A stretch of 64,000 bases of DNA from Candidatus Zixiibacteriota bacterium (GCA_900498245.1 LS998015.1:2438550-2502549), one strand, 5' to 3'; numbered from the stretch's first letter, positions 1 to 10,100 are shown. Numbers and translations: made by a program. The notes: a model not told the origin generated them from the sequence alone.

Positions 1-2535
1 CAAATTGTAGTTACCCACAACGTCACTGGCCGAAGCCGAGGTTGTATTGCGGTCAAACATAAAGGAGTATTGCGGCAACTGGTAAAAATGCCCATAGTTG
101 AAGTGAATCTTGGCTTTGTCCGAGATGGGATACGAAAATCCGATTCGGGGGGATATTTTATAGCGACCGCCCTTGATGATGCCGCTCCCGAGGTCATCAT
201 TTGCCGCCACAGAATCTAAACCGGTCGTCTGGATGAAGAAGTCATAGCGGAAGCCCAGACTGGCAATCATTGACCCGTATTCAAGGTTATCGCGGATATA
301 CAGCGCCCCGCTGAGAGGCTTATAGTCATAAAAGTCACGCAACTCCCCGATTCCGGCATAGGCGCCGTTGTCATTACGGCCAGTATACGGCTGCTCGAGG
401 GAACGGACATCTTCTTTCTTCAAATGATCCTTTTCCAATTCCGCCCCGGCCTTGATTTCATGGACGCCCAACTGACGGAAGATACGGGCCTCCAAGGAGT
501 AGGTCTGAATGCGGCGATGGTGCCAAACCGTTGTCGTCTGATAGTTACCGATATTGAGAAAGTTGTTCGTGCCACCGTAATCGTATTTGCCGTTTCCATT
601 AATATCGGTAAAAGGCTCACCCGGATCATACTTCTGATTGGGAGCATCATAAACACCATTGCCGTTCCGATCGATAAAGGGAATACCCGAGACCCATGGC
701 TCGCTGGGACTGGTATAACGAGAATTCCGATCCAGGTCCTGATTAAGGGTTGGATCCTGGGACATTACAAATTGGTCGATATTGACTTCATAGACGCCGT
801 CATTATTGACATCCGTAAAGGGTTCGCCAAGATTAACATCGCCGTCCAGGTACGGCTCGGGATCATGCGTCCCGATCACATCGCGCCGATTGGAATCGAA
901 CTTGCCATTGCCATTGGTATCGTAGAGATAATCCCCGGCATCCCAATGGCCGTTGCCGTTAACATCCACATACGGTTCGCCTTCCAGAGCGCCCCCGCTG
1001 GCTCCGTTATTGAATCTGAAATCGGTCATATACGTATATCCCGATTGAGCATTATTGACGAATGGACTATTCCCGTAAGTATATGCCGGCCCGCTAAAAT
1101 CGCGGCCGTAAAGTGTGGTATCGGGGAAAACATTTACAAGCGGCTCGGGAGGATCGTAAACGCCGTTGCCGTTTCTATCGTCGAACCGTTCAAATTGGTA
1201 ATAGCGAAGGAACTGATCGGGATTAAGACCGCGTCCCGGGTTGTTGGGATCGCCCGGTTTATACGAAACATCGCGGTTATAATAAGATGCCCTCAAATAG
1301 TAGTGCATGTTTTTCGACAACTGATGCGTAACCTCAAGGGCATACGATTGCCACTGAGTCTCTCCTACGGGGGCCGTATTGGGGGTATAGCGATATTGCC
1401 AGTCGAAAACCGTATAGTTATTGACACTGGATTTGTAAGAGAAAATCATCTTCAAGTTATTGAGCGGCTTAACCAGAATATTGCCGTTCAAACTGTAGTC
1501 ATTATTTTGCCGATCCGGAATTTTGAGACCAAGCAGGTTAAAAGTGCCGTAATTCATCGCCGTGCTTGGCGTCGTAAACTTGTCGTAGGAATAAGCGGTG
1601 CCCGATTTTGTCATTTCGGCATAGAAGAAGTAGGTGATGTCTTTATCCTCAAGGAATTTCAGGCCGAGAGACGGGAGTATCTTGTTGCGGAGAATCGGAT
1701 CCGGACCGCTTAGAGTAAAGGACACATAATCGTAATTATTCGAATATTTATTCAGTTTGGAATTTCCGAAGTCATCGGTGATATATTGAACCGCCATATT
1801 GGTCTTATCCACCGAACCGGTTTGAGTAGTAATCTGCACAATACCGGAAAGGGCGTTTCCATATTCAGGGTCGAAACCATCCTTAATAATATTGATTTCC
1901 TGAATAGAGCCCGAGGTTAAAGACAGACCAAGGGTGGTCGGCCCGTACCCCCCCAGCGGGTCCCCGATATTGACGCCGTCGACGATATACGCAACTTCAC
2001 CGACACGGCCGCCGCGAATAATAATTTCACCCTGATTGGTGGTTACGACACCCGCCGTCTGCTGCAGCAGTTTGTCGACATTCTGCACCGGCATGGTTTT
2101 GATGGCGTCGCGCGATATGGTCACCTGATTGGCCACTTCATACTTGTTGATAATGTCACGATCGGCAACGACCTTGATAACCTTGTTGAGGTCCGTCACG
2201 GCCTTTGACATTTTGACATTGATTTCAGTGGTCAAATCCGCTTTCACTTCCACGTCCGTGACCTGCATCTCGCTGTAAGAAACCGAAGTAACTTTGAGAA
2301 CATAGGTCGCAGGCGGAACCAGCGTAATCATGTACTTTCCATCAGGATCAGTCATGGCACCCTGCTTTGTGCCCATCAAAAGCACGGATGCACCGGGAAT
2401 CGGCTCACCCGTTTCCTTATCGGTAACAACTCCTTTTATTTTGCCGGTGGAGCCGGCAAGTGCGAAGGAAGCAGCCATGAGAAGCCCGGATAACACAGCC
2501 ATGATGAATAGCAATTTCCTGGGCAATCCAGTCAT
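1..2535 (-). CDS. TonB-dependent outer-membrane receptor, 3' end off the window
   Basis: This gene was read by translating the - strand; its stop codon lies beyond base 1, so 845 N-terminal codons are visible. A signal peptide ends near residue 28 (SFALA). A carboxypeptidase-regulatory-like domain follows (about 32-110: GVVTDKETGEPIPGASV, then YMITLVPPATYVL). The TonB plug is at about 125-250 (MPVQNVDKLLQQTAGV, IIIRGGRVGEVAYIVDGV, GNALSGIVQI), followed by beta-barrel sequence. The start is an ATG preceded by a strong GAGGAGG ribosome site. The family imports siderophores, glycans or other large substrates across the outer membrane using TonB energy; the substrate cannot be read here. An odd stretch at about residues 446-665 carries six DxNxNGxxD-type calcium-loop motifs. 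No SusD partner is visible. Confidence 0.9.
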   Translation of the reverse strand, partial: MTGLPRKLLFIMAVLSGLLMAASFALAGSTGKIKGVVTDKETGEPIPGASVLLMGTKQGAMTDPDGKYMITLVPPATYVLKVTSVSYSEMQVTDVEVKADLTTEINVKMSKAVTDLNKVIKVVADRDIINKYEVANQVTISRDAIKTMPVQNVDKLLQQTAGVVTTNQGEIIIRGGRVGEVAYIVDGVNIGDPLGGYGPTTLGLSLTSGSIQEINIIKDGFDPEYGNALSGIVQITTQTGSVDKTNMAVQYITDDFGNSKLNKYSNNYDYVSFTLSGPDPILRNKILPSLGLKFLEDKDITYFFYAEMTKSGTAYSYDKFTTPSTAMNYGTFNLLGLKIPDRQNNDYSLNGNILVKPLNNLKMIFSYKSSVNNYTVFDWQYRYTPNTAPVGETQWQSYALEVTHQLSKNMHYYLRASYYNRDVSYKPGDPNNPGRGLNPDQFLRYYQFERFDDRNGNGVYDPPEPLVNVFPDTTLYGRDFSGPAYTYGNSPFVNNAQSGYTYMTDFRFNNGASGGALEGEPYVDVNGNGHWDAGDYLYDTNGNGKFDSNRRDVIGTHDPEPYLDGDVNLGEPFTDVNNDGVYEVNIDQFVMSQDPTLNQDLDRNSRYTSPSEPWVSGIPFIDRNGNGVYDAPNQKYDPGEPFTDINGNGKYDYGGTNNFLNIGNYQTTTVWHHRRIQTYSLEARIFRQLGVHEIKAGAELEKDHLKKEDVRSLEQPYTGRNDNGAYAGIGELRDFYDYKPLSGALYIRDNLEYGSMIASLGFRYDFFIQTTGLDSVAANDDLGSGIIKGGRYKISPRIGFSYPISDKAKIHFNYGHFYQLPQYSFMFDRNTTSASASDVVGNYNL

Positions 2536-2742
2536 CTTCCTCTCCTCCTCATATCTATTATTTATTAACTCTCTTTTCATACACCTGCTCTTGACATAAC
2601 TTACGTATAATTATAATTCAATCATGTTTTGCGGGAAACAGCGGAGCGTGAGGCTCTACTCCGCCACCAACGGCATCACCAATTACCCTATTATCGCGAA
2701 GCCATTCCTCCCATCCAAACCTATTTCACCCATAGGATGTAA

Positions 2743-2771
2743 AAATATCTCCGAAACAGGCCCTAAGTCAA
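2743..2771 (-). promoter_or_regulatory. Candidate sigma-70 promoter for the TonB receptor, with a ~200-nt leader
   Basis: TTGACT and ATATTT hexamers are separated by 17 bases and point toward the TonB receptor gene. Transcription from here would give a leader of about 200 nt. That leader holds an inverted repeat around 2643-2668 (GCGGAG and CTCCGC arms). The 2536-2850 spacer has no recognisable gene. Confidence 0.4.
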
Positions 2772-2850
2772 GCGATTTTTTCCTTATTTATGACCTGTTT
2801 GTTTCGTTATAACTCTTCTAATTAAAAGACCATATCGGTCAAAAAAATGT

Positions 2851-3636
2851 TTAAAACTTTATTTGTGCCAGAGGCGCTCTTTTTAAGTCCTCGGCGGCTT
2901 TTTGCCATTGTTCCTTTTCATCCGCGTTCAGGGAATAGGGAACAAAGCCCAAGCCCAAGTTCTTCGAAAAATTCTCGGCAAATTCCTTCGCAAAATCTGC
3001 GATTGTATGAAAATTGGCCGCGGGGGCGGGGCTCTTCTTCTGTCCGATGGCCTCACATTCGGACACCCCATTTATCTTGATCGAACCCTGATGAATGAAT
3101 TTCTCCCCCTGCCTTCGCTGGGCCCCCCCGACAACCTTAAGTCCATCGGCCGCAATTTCATATCGGGACATCGAGGAGAAGCAGGATTTGAAGGATTGAA
3201 TCCCGTTGTTCCTGAATTCCGGTTCCGAATTATGTTGCCAAGCGGTTCTCAATCCTAACGCTTCCAACACGCCGACCACAGTCTTCGTGATTGACAAATT
3301 GACGGATTTGAGGCTTCTTCCATTTTCAGGAAACAGGTGCAGCGACCCGACCAGACTAAATGTAATTTCGGCATTGTCGTGATAAATCGCTCGCCCCCCT
3401 GTAACCCTTCTGATTACAGGAAGTTCCGCCGGCAGAAGTGACCAATCGACGACTTTCCGGGGATCTTGATTACAGCCGAGCGTTATGGCCGGCCTGGCCC
3501 AGGAATAAAGGCGGAGAACCTCCGCAAAATCGCGATCCTCGCGGTCGAGTTTATCAAAGCACCAGTTGTCAAGAGCCATATTGGCATATGGATCCTCGTC
3601 GGGCGTAAAGAGAAAAATCGCTGGCAGACCAATCAT
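2851..3636 (-). CDS. LplA/BPL-family lipoate-protein ligase or lipoyl/octanoyl transferase
   Basis: A protein of 261 residues with the biotin/lipoate protein ligase fold. Diagnostic sequence is RRVTGGRAIYHDN at about residues 78-90, matching the RRxTGGGAVxHD substrate-binding loop. A lysine in DGLKVVGGAQRR follows, as expected for the lipoyl-AMP contact, and an N-terminal YANMALD stretch is typical of the family. The expected role is attaching lipoate or octanoate to lipoyl domains of 2-oxoacid dehydrogenases or glycine cleavage H protein in the cytoplasm. The protein lacks the ~90-residue C-terminal accessory domain of full LplA, so LipM-type octanoyl transfer is equally possible. The ATG follows AAGGTTGATAA. 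It is divergent from the K+ channel gene and upstream of the TonB receptor. Confidence 0.8.
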   Translation of the reverse strand: MIGLPAIFLFTPDEDPYANMALDNWCFDKLDREDRDFAEVLRLYSWARPAITLGCNQDPRKVVDWSLLPAELPVIRRVTGGRAIYHDNAEITFSLVGSLHLFPENGRSLKSVNLSITKTVVGVLEALGLRTAWQHNSEPEFRNNGIQSFKSCFSSMSRYEIAADGLKVVGGAQRRQGEKFIHQGSIKINGVSECEAIGQKKSPAPAANFHTIADFAKEFAENFSKNLGLGFVPYSLNADEKEQWQKAAEDLKRAPLAQIKF

Positions 3637-3702
3637 TTATCAACCTTATTCAAAATATACCTCATTCCCGGCCAGTGTCAACCAGTCGGCAAATCTTTTA
3701 TG

Positions 3703-3731
3703 TTGCAGATCAATTGGCTGATAAATATTTT
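3703..3731 (+). promoter_or_regulatory. Candidate promoter for the K+ channel gene
   Basis: TTGCAG and TATTTT are 17 bases apart and lie 60 bases before the annotated ATG. The predicted transcription start is near 3738, which makes a long N-terminal extension of the channel protein unlikely. Confidence 0.35.
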
Positions 3732-3790
3732 TTCGTATAGCCATCAAATATAATCTAAGCCCGTTCAGAAAAATTCTAATCGCCCTCATA

Positions 3791-4747
3791 ATGCTTCTAT
3801 TCCTCGTAATCGTCGGGACAGCCGGATTCGTCATTTTGGAAAAAATGGATTTGCTCGATGGTCTCTACATGACCATAATTACATTATCCACCGGCGGATT
3901 CGGCGAGGTGATTCCGTTGCACACGGCGGGACGAATATTTGTCATTTTCCTGATATTTTCAGGGGTGGTCACCGTCACTTTTATCGGATCGGCCAACGGG
4001 CAATATATCATCGAGGGGGAGTTGCGAAATTTACTGGGGAGAAAGAAAATGGAATCGCAAATTAAAAAAATGAACGACCATTATATTATTGTCGGTTACG
4101 GGAGAGTCGGACGAAAGGTTGCCGAAGAATATCGCAGGAAAAAAGTTCCATTTGTCATTATTGAGAATGATGATGCGATTTTTGATGAACTCCAGGCCGA
4201 TGGCATATTCGGAGTAAAAGGCCCGGCAACTGAAGATGAAACTCTTTTATCCGCAGGGATCGATAAGGCCAAAGTCCTGGTTTCGACATTGCCGGATGAA
4301 GCCGATAATATGTACATTGCCCTGACCGCCCGACAGATGAATCCGACACTTTATATCATTGCAGGAGCCGACCAGCCGGAACGCGAAAGGAAGCTGCTCA
4401 GGGCCGGAGCCAACTCGGTGGTTTCGCCGCACATTCTCGGGAGCATCAGGATGGCCAGGGCATCCCTCCGACCCAATGTGGTCGATTTCATGCCGATGAC
4501 ATCCATGGAGGAATCAGGACTCGGAATCGAGGAAATCAAAATAACCTCCGGAAGCCGCTATGCCGGAAAAAGTCTGATGGAATCCGGTTTAAAAGCCGAA
4601 TACTGGATCACAGTGGTCAGAATAAGGAAGTCGGGCCGGAAAATCCTGATTAACCCCGAGCCGACCGCCATGATTGACAAAAATGACATTCTGGTGATGA
4701 TTGGGGCAAGAGACAAGCTGGAACGAGTTACTTCAGAAATGGGCTGA
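3791..4747 (+). CDS. Two-TM potassium channel fused to a TrkA-N/RCK regulatory domain
   Basis: A protein of 318 residues with a short pore module and a cytosolic NAD/nucleotide-sensing domain (MthK/Kch type). A first membrane helix spans about residues 1-17. The pore helix and filter follow (IITLSTGGFGEVIPL, about 29-43), and a second helix spans about 48-68. A Rossmann fold begins at YIIVGYGRVGRKVAEEY (about 97), and an RCK-C domain occupies about 237-310. The filter reads TGGFG instead of the usual TVGYG, but such variants exist in this family. No Shine-Dalgarno precedes the ATG. The frame stays open back to 3725 with hydrophobic and basic residues (FRKILIALI) but has no ATG, GTG or TTG, so the first helix may be slightly longer with a non-standard start. 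Confidence 0.82.
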   Translation: MLLFLVIVGTAGFVILEKMDLLDGLYMTIITLSTGGFGEVIPLHTAGRIFVIFLIFSGVVTVTFIGSANGQYIIEGELRNLLGRKKMESQIKKMNDHYIIVGYGRVGRKVAEEYRRKKVPFVIIENDDAIFDELQADGIFGVKGPATEDETLLSAGIDKAKVLVSTLPDEADNMYIALTARQMNPTLYIIAGADQPERERKLLRAGANSVVSPHILGSIRMARASLRPNVVDFMPMTSMEESGLGIEEIKITSGSRYAGKSLMESGLKAEYWITVVRIRKSGRKILINPEPTAMIDKNDILVMIGARDKLERVTSEMG

Positions 4748-4763
4748 ACTTCTAATTAAAAAA

Positions 4764-4837
4764 CACGCCCAGGAGGACTTGAACCCCCAACCTTCTGGTC
4801 CGTAGCCAGACGCTCTATCCAATTGAGCTATGGGCGC
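4764..4837 (-). tRNA. tRNA-Arg (anticodon ACG)
   Basis: The - strand folds into a complete cloverleaf of 74 nt with anticodon loop CTACGGA in a TCTGG/CCAGA stem. The acceptor stem is GCGCCCA/TGGGCGT with a G1-U72 wobble, and the discriminator is G. No CCA is encoded. Confidence 0.95.
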
Positions 4838-4856
4838 ATTCTTTTAGCTAACCTTT

Positions 4857-4886
4857 AATATATTTATTTTTCCTCGGAACTGTCAA
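4857..4886 (-). promoter_or_regulatory. Promoter for tRNA-Arg
   Basis: A perfect TTGACA and a TATATT are separated by 18 bases and end about 20 bases before the tRNA. The site lies in the short spacer after the PP2C gene. Confidence 0.55.
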
Positions 4887-4899
4887 CCCCAAAAAGAGC

Positions 4900-5898
4900 C
4901 TATTTTGAGGTCATCAGATAAATGATTACGACCGCAACTAGTATGAAAATTAGAAAAATTAGGGCCAGGTGGGAGGACTTCTTCTTCGCTTCCCCGGAAT
5001 CTCGCTCTTCGGACCTCTCGGCCATTGCGGATAGGGCCTCTAATATTTGATTTTCTTTCAGTAGCGTTTCATCGCTTTCGACCGCGACAGTGACCGGGCC
5101 CATTTTTTCCCCCGGGGCCCCTTCCGATATCTCATCGATGCGTACCGCCACGACAGAGACATTATCCTGCCCTCCCCGATCATTTGCCAACTGGATTAGA
5201 TTATTCACGATACTATCGATTTCATCGCGGCAATCTTTCACAGCGGCAAAGATTTCGTCATCTCCGGCATATCCGCACAACCCATCGGTACATAATATAT
5301 ATGTCTCTCCTGCCGCGAGGAGATCAGCCCGGTAATCGATTTCGACTCTTTCATTTACACCCAACGCGCGCGTGATGACATTCTTCCCTATTATTTTTTC
5401 CGCCTCGCTCTCCGAAAACTGACCCGATTGCTTCAATTCAGCTACCCAGGAGTGATCGGTGGTAAGCGGCACTAGGCCGGTCGGCAGGAGACGATAGGCC
5501 CGACTGTCCCCGACATGAGCTATATTGACAATCCTCTCATCCACCGCCAAGGCCACTACCGTCGTGCCCATCCCGGCCAAATCACTGCGAGATCGAGAAC
5601 GAAGATATATGCTGCGATTCGCCAGCCTGATAGCCTTGACGAGCAAGGCTCCTCTTTCGGATAGCGGCGCCTCCAGGTGCAGGGAGGGATTTTTGGAAAT
5701 ATCCGAGGCCAACTCCGTGAAGCAATAGCTGATAATTTCACAGGCGTCCCGAGAGGCCACTTCGCCGGCCTGATGCCCCCCCATGCCGTCACAAACCAGA
5801 AAAAGATTGGAGTCGGGATCGACCCGGAACGAATCTTCATTGCCGCTGCGGACCAACCCTATATCGCTTCTTCCGCTGTAAGAAATCCTTAATGCCAA
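4900..5898 (-). CDS. PP2C-family serine/threonine phosphatase with C-terminal membrane anchor
   Basis: A protein of 332 residues. The catalytic domain (about 1-250) shows all metal-binding motifs: RSGNEDSF, LVCDGMGGHQAGEVAS, IAHVGDSRAY, TDHSW, ILCTDGL and GGQDNVSVVAVRI. This is a Stp/PrpC-type enzyme that removes phosphate from Ser/Thr in proteins, using Mn/Mg. After an acidic linker, a single hydrophobic segment (ALIFLIFILVAVVIIYL) anchors it in the inner membrane, with the enzyme in the cytoplasm. The start is TTG, supported by GGAG five bases upstream. No partner kinase is in the window; such phosphatases often oppose PknB-like kinases. Confidence 0.9.
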   Translation of the reverse strand: MALRISYSGRSDIGLVRSGNEDSFRVDPDSNLFLVCDGMGGHQAGEVASRDACEIISYCFTELASDISKNPSLHLEAPLSERGALLVKAIRLANRSIYLRSRSRSDLAGMGTTVVALAVDERIVNIAHVGDSRAYRLLPTGLVPLTTDHSWVAELKQSGQFSESEAEKIIGKNVITRALGVNERVEIDYRADLLAAGETYILCTDGLCGYAGDDEIFAAVKDCRDEIDSIVNNLIQLANDRGGQDNVSVVAVRIDEISEGAPGEKMGPVTVAVESDETLLKENQILEALSAMAERSEERDSGEAKKKSSHLALIFLIFILVAVVIIYLMTSK

Positions 5899-5938
5899 TA
5901 CTTCTCCGTTGAGAATGGTTGAAAGATATATTGTTCCG

Positions 5939-5967
5939 ATAATAAATTAATTGATTTGGCCAAACAA
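5939..5967 (-). promoter_or_regulatory. Candidate promoter for the PP2C gene
   Basis: TTGTTT and TATTAT lie 17 bases apart, with the -10 element about 40 bases before the TTG start. It sits between the PP2C gene and the terminator hairpin of the upstream secreted-protein genes. Confidence 0.45.
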
Positions 5968-5997
5968 GAAAAAACTACAATTTTGGCCCAAAAATGG

Positions 5998-6022
5998 AAG
6001 GGCCCCGGAACGGGGCCCTTTC
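5998..6022 (-). terminator. GC-rich terminator hairpin after the secreted-protein pair
   Basis: GGGCCCCG and CGGGGCCC arms are perfectly complementary around a GAA/TTC loop and lie 24 bases after the stop of the upstream gene. On the - strand the hairpin is followed within a few bases by a short T run (CCATTTTTGG). Confidence 0.6.
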
Positions 6023-6045
6023 AATATATTGTCAATCAGGCGGGG

Positions 6046-7062
6046 CTACTTCATCAAAATCATCTTCCTCACGGCACTGCTTTCGCCAGCCGACAGCCGG
6101 TAAAAATAAACCCCACTGGAGAGTCTGTCGCCGGAAAACTGAAATACGTGATTCCCGGCCGATTGGCTACCCAAATTATATTCCACCAGTTTCTGACCTA
6201 GTAAGTTGAAAATTCCCAATCGTACCGATGCCCTGGCCGGCAGACTATAAGCAATTGTAGTTACGGGATTAAAAGGATTAGGATAGTTTTGATTAAGCCG
6301 GAATCCCGACGGCACCGCGTTCGGAGTCTCCGGTGCATCGGTAATCGCCACATATGTCGTCACGCTATCTTCAACATAAACGGAAGTATCAATCCCGGAA
6401 CTGACCCGGAAATGGATCACATCACTGGTATCTTCAAAAATAAGCGCCGGTATCAGCAGATCGAAATGCACCACGGCATTTCCATTGGGCAACGCATATG
6501 AAAAGCCGAACTGCGGCTGTACCAGCCAGCCATTTGATGAAGTAGCAGTAATACGATAAAAATCAATGCCCTGGCCGGTATTTTTGACAGTCACGGCGTA
6601 ATGGATGGTATCCTTTGGAGATGCATATTGACTTATCGGCGACGAAACCAATTCCATACTGATCGCGGCTGAGGCCGAAAGATTGACTTCCTTGGGAAGT
6701 CCCATTCCGGTCCATGCCGACGAATCCGGGCCATGTTTGACCGCCAGGCGACCATTTATGGTAAAAGTTATGATGTCATCGATTTCGGCTCCCTCGTCCT
6801 CAGGCGTCATAGCATCATCCCCATAAACCGGAAGAAAGCCATACTGCCCGGCGTTGCGAACGGTATCGCTGCCACACAAGATCGCCTGTGGGTCATAGGC
6901 ATTAATAACCGACCCGACTGGTAGGGCAACTCCATTATATGTGCCGGCCGAACCGTAGAAATCGGTCCAGACATTAGTCGGTATCACCTGCGCCGACAAG
7001 CCGGTTACAAGAAAAAGACTCATTCCTCCGACTGCCATTATTTTCAGAAACTTCGTTATCAC
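6046..7062 (-). CDS. Secreted protein with a novel ~95-residue module and type IX C-terminal sorting domain
   Basis: A protein of 338 residues. A signal peptide ends at LSAQ (about 25). Residues ~30-125 form a module (VWTDFYGSAGTYNG, LPVGSVINAYDP, YGFLPVYGDD, ITFTING) also found twice in the neighbouring giant protein. Residues ~130-240 look like an Ig-like domain of the conserved-repeat type (ISQYASPKDTIHYAVTVKN). The C-terminus carries the Por sorting signal (LNQNYPNPFNPVTTIAYSLP...GVYFYRLSAG...VRKMILMK), which predicts export by the Sec and type IX systems to the cell surface. The start is GTG after GGAAGGTG. It is second in a two-gene unit after the giant protein. The function is unknown. 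Confidence 0.85.
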   Translation of the reverse strand: MITKFLKIMAVGGMSLFLVTGLSAQVIPTNVWTDFYGSAGTYNGVALPVGSVINAYDPQAILCGSDTVRNAGQYGFLPVYGDDAMTPEDEGAEIDDIITFTINGRLAVKHGPDSSAWTGMGLPKEVNLSASAAISMELVSSPISQYASPKDTIHYAVTVKNTGQGIDFYRITATSSNGWLVQPQFGFSYALPNGNAVVHFDLLIPALIFEDTSDVIHFRVSSGIDTSVYVEDSVTTYVAITDAPETPNAVPSGFRLNQNYPNPFNPVTTIAYSLPARASVRLGIFNLLGQKLVEYNLGSQSAGNHVFQFSGDRLSSGVYFYRLSAGESSAVRKMILMK

Positions 7063-7078
7063 TTAATTCACCTTCCTT

Positions 7079-7105
7079 ATCCGGTCCGGGATACCCGGAC
7101 CGGAT
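7079..7105 (-). promoter_or_regulatory. Perfect 12-bp intercistronic hairpin
   Basis: ATCCGGTCCGGG and CCCGGACCGGAT surround a 3-base loop in the short spacer between the two secreted-protein genes. No T tract follows on either side. It is therefore more likely an RNA-stability or partial-termination element than a complete terminator, and a DNA operator is also possible. Confidence 0.5.
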
Positions 7106-7125
7106 CGAAGTTTATATTAATCCAA

Positions 7126-10100
7126 CTACTTCATCAAGACCATTTTTCTCGTCTGTTCAAAACCGGCGGTTTTGAGACGATAGAAATAGATTCCTGACGC
7201 CACCGGCTGGCCATCAAATCCGGTGCCGTTCCAGACTACTTGATTCTGGCCGGCCTGAGCCATGCCGTCAAATACCGTCGCCACTTTCTTGCCGAGGATG
7301 TTGAAGACCTCAAGCGTGGCCTGGGCGGCGGAAGGCAGGCTAAAGGAAATTGTCGTCGCCGGATTGAAGGGGTTGGGGTAGTTCTGTCCCAGGGCAAATC
7401 CAGTCGGCAGAAGCGGTTCGCCATTCTTGGCAGTCAGATTGACCAGTTCTTGTCTGGCTCCGTTTTCGGTCCAGGTGATACTTTCGCCAGTCGCCATGCC
7501 GTCGACCATAATGGCGAAAGTTTCGCCTTTGGCCGGCCCTTCTTTTTCTGCCGTGGAAGGATCATCACCATAGACCGGCATAAATCCGAACTTACCGGCC
7601 CGCCCGACGGTCGCGGCTCCGATAACTCGGCCATCGCGACTGACAGCCGTCACTGTGGCGCCCTGAGGAAGAGCCTTGTTGTCAAGTTTCAATTGATAAG
7701 AATAGAGATTCATCCAGACCTTGGAAAGCGAAATCCGGTTTTCGGAAATCGCCCGATCGGCTTTCGCTAACATCTGCGGGAAGATCACCTTCGGCCCGAC
7801 TCCCGGATAAATCAGCAAATCGCTGTTGCTCACTTTGAGCCAGTAGCCAAATCCCGGACGCATCATCGTCAAAGTCGAATAGGCCGGTAGTTGCGGATCA
7901 TAGGTCTGAGCGACGCCGTCAAAGCCAAGTGCCACAATCAAATTCTCCATCACGGAATTGAGAGCAAAAGGCGTGGAATCGGCGACATCGGGCAGATATG
8001 AAACCAGGTTCCAACCGGTTTCCAGATGAATCGGCGTCGTCGCGGCCACCGGCGTGCCGGTGACTTCAAGGACCGTATCGCAATCCATCTTTACCCAATA
8101 GCCGTGGAAATGATCGGCGTTCCAGAGAGTGGAGAAATCGGGCAACGACGGATCATAGGTGAACCCGCCCTGTTCGAATCCCATAATGACTTCGACACAA
8201 CCGGATATAGATTTGAATAATTCCTGTATGTCATCATTTGGAGTATCGACATTCCACGAAATCAGGTTCCAGCCCTGTTTCAGAGCGATAGTTTTGGTCT
8301 GAACCGGGAAGATATCAAGGCAGACCTGGAAACTGGCCCCTTTTTCGGTCCATATCCGCGGCCCATTTGCCGCCGCTGGATACCCATTAATAAAGAAGGA
8401 AATGGTATCCCCGGGTTCGGCCCCGTCCGCCTCAATGGTGTATGGGTCATCTCGGTAGACCGGCATGAAACCGTAGCTTCCGGGCATTGATACGAAATAT
8501 GTTCCGCAATGAGATCCATTAGGAGCATAAGCATCTACGACCGATCCGACAGGCAGAGGAACACCATTATAATAATTATTGTCGCAATAGAAATTGACCC
8601 ATTCCGGCGTCGGCGTAACCGGCGGAACGGGAGTTAAAACAATATCAAAACCAATCTGGCCATATTCGATATTACGCAATATCCCGGGATAATATCCTTC
8701 CTTATAGGCGTAGGCATCGAAAGGATAAATGCCGGACGAGTGGCAGGCAAACTGGCCGTTGATATCGGTTAGATGCGATGACATCAGTGAACCACCGGGG
8801 AACTGACTCCAGAGCTCGACGGTGGCACCCTCAATTTCATTACCGGCGGTGTCTATGACCCGTCCGCATACATATCCGGAATCAATACCTATTACCACCC
8901 CGCCGGGAATGAAGGTCGGATTTAGAATACTCGACGAATCGGTGAATTGGACCGTTTTTGATGAATCAATGGACACAAAAGTCGAGATTATGGAATCGGT
9001 AACGGTGAAATGCAGTTTCGCCAATAATCCTCGTCCGGCCGGAATTGCGGGAGTCAGGAAAGGCGACACCAGAATATTGCATTCCCGGAGGTTATTATCA
9101 AACGAGCCGACTTTGGTATCGACATAGTTGACCCGGGTTCCACCGAACGTTATCGAATCCATTGTTATGAGAGAAGAACTCCATTTGAGGGGCACCAGAA
9201 TAGAACTGAGCGGCTGCACATTTTTGAAATAGACCGGCACCACTACCGAGTTGCCGGGGATGGCGGGAACCGTAGCCACCCAGGCGGAATCGTCCGTATC
9301 CGGACCGGAGGTCACATGAAGAATAACCGGTACAGCCAGTCTTCTGATTCCAACTTCTCCCATATCTTCCATCACAAATATGGAATCGACATAAATGCCG
9401 GGATTGAGACCGCTCGCATCGATGGTTACCGGCATGGACACGGGAGTCAGCTGGACATTAGGGTATCCCCAAGGGCATTGCGTTATAAGCCAGGTGCAAT
9501 TAGACTCTAGATAAAACGGGGCGGCACACCCGTGGGCTTCCGATATGTTGATAGTATCATACCTGATTTCGCCCTGCATCAAAGTAACATTGAATGAGGC
9601 CGGATCGGCAACGTAAGTACGTTCGAAGCAAGATGTATCGACCATCAATGAAATGATCGTGGTTCGCGGTGAATTTGCCGCCGAATCGGAATAGACAAAA
9701 ATCGTATCGAGATGCAATCCCGGTGTTAAGCCCTCCGCCTTTATCTTCACCGGTATTGATTTGGGCGTAACCAGCGGAGTGACGGCGGCGGTATCGGGTT
9801 CGGCGATGATACCCGAAAAGCCGAGTCGGAACGGTATATTATGCCCCCGCTGCTCGAACACCATGATGCTGGTATCGGGAATCGTATCTCCAGGATGAAT
9901 ATGATATGGAATAAAGTAAGGTTCCACGGCAATCCGGTTGGGAACCGTATCCGGCAAAACTGTCAACTTGACCTGCGCTACCGCCGGAAATCTCATCAAG
10001 GAATCAGGATATCCATAGAATGAAATGGTGTCAAAATAGTCGCCCGGAGCCAGGCCCTTTACATCGAAGCGATATAGTAATGATTCCGGCGTGGTAAAGG

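Noticed and set aside
424-1713. A 429-codon open frame on the + strand
   Set aside because: It lies opposite the TonB receptor, whose - strand translation gives a signal peptide, plug motifs and barrel; the + frame has no recognisable domain and is a shadow.
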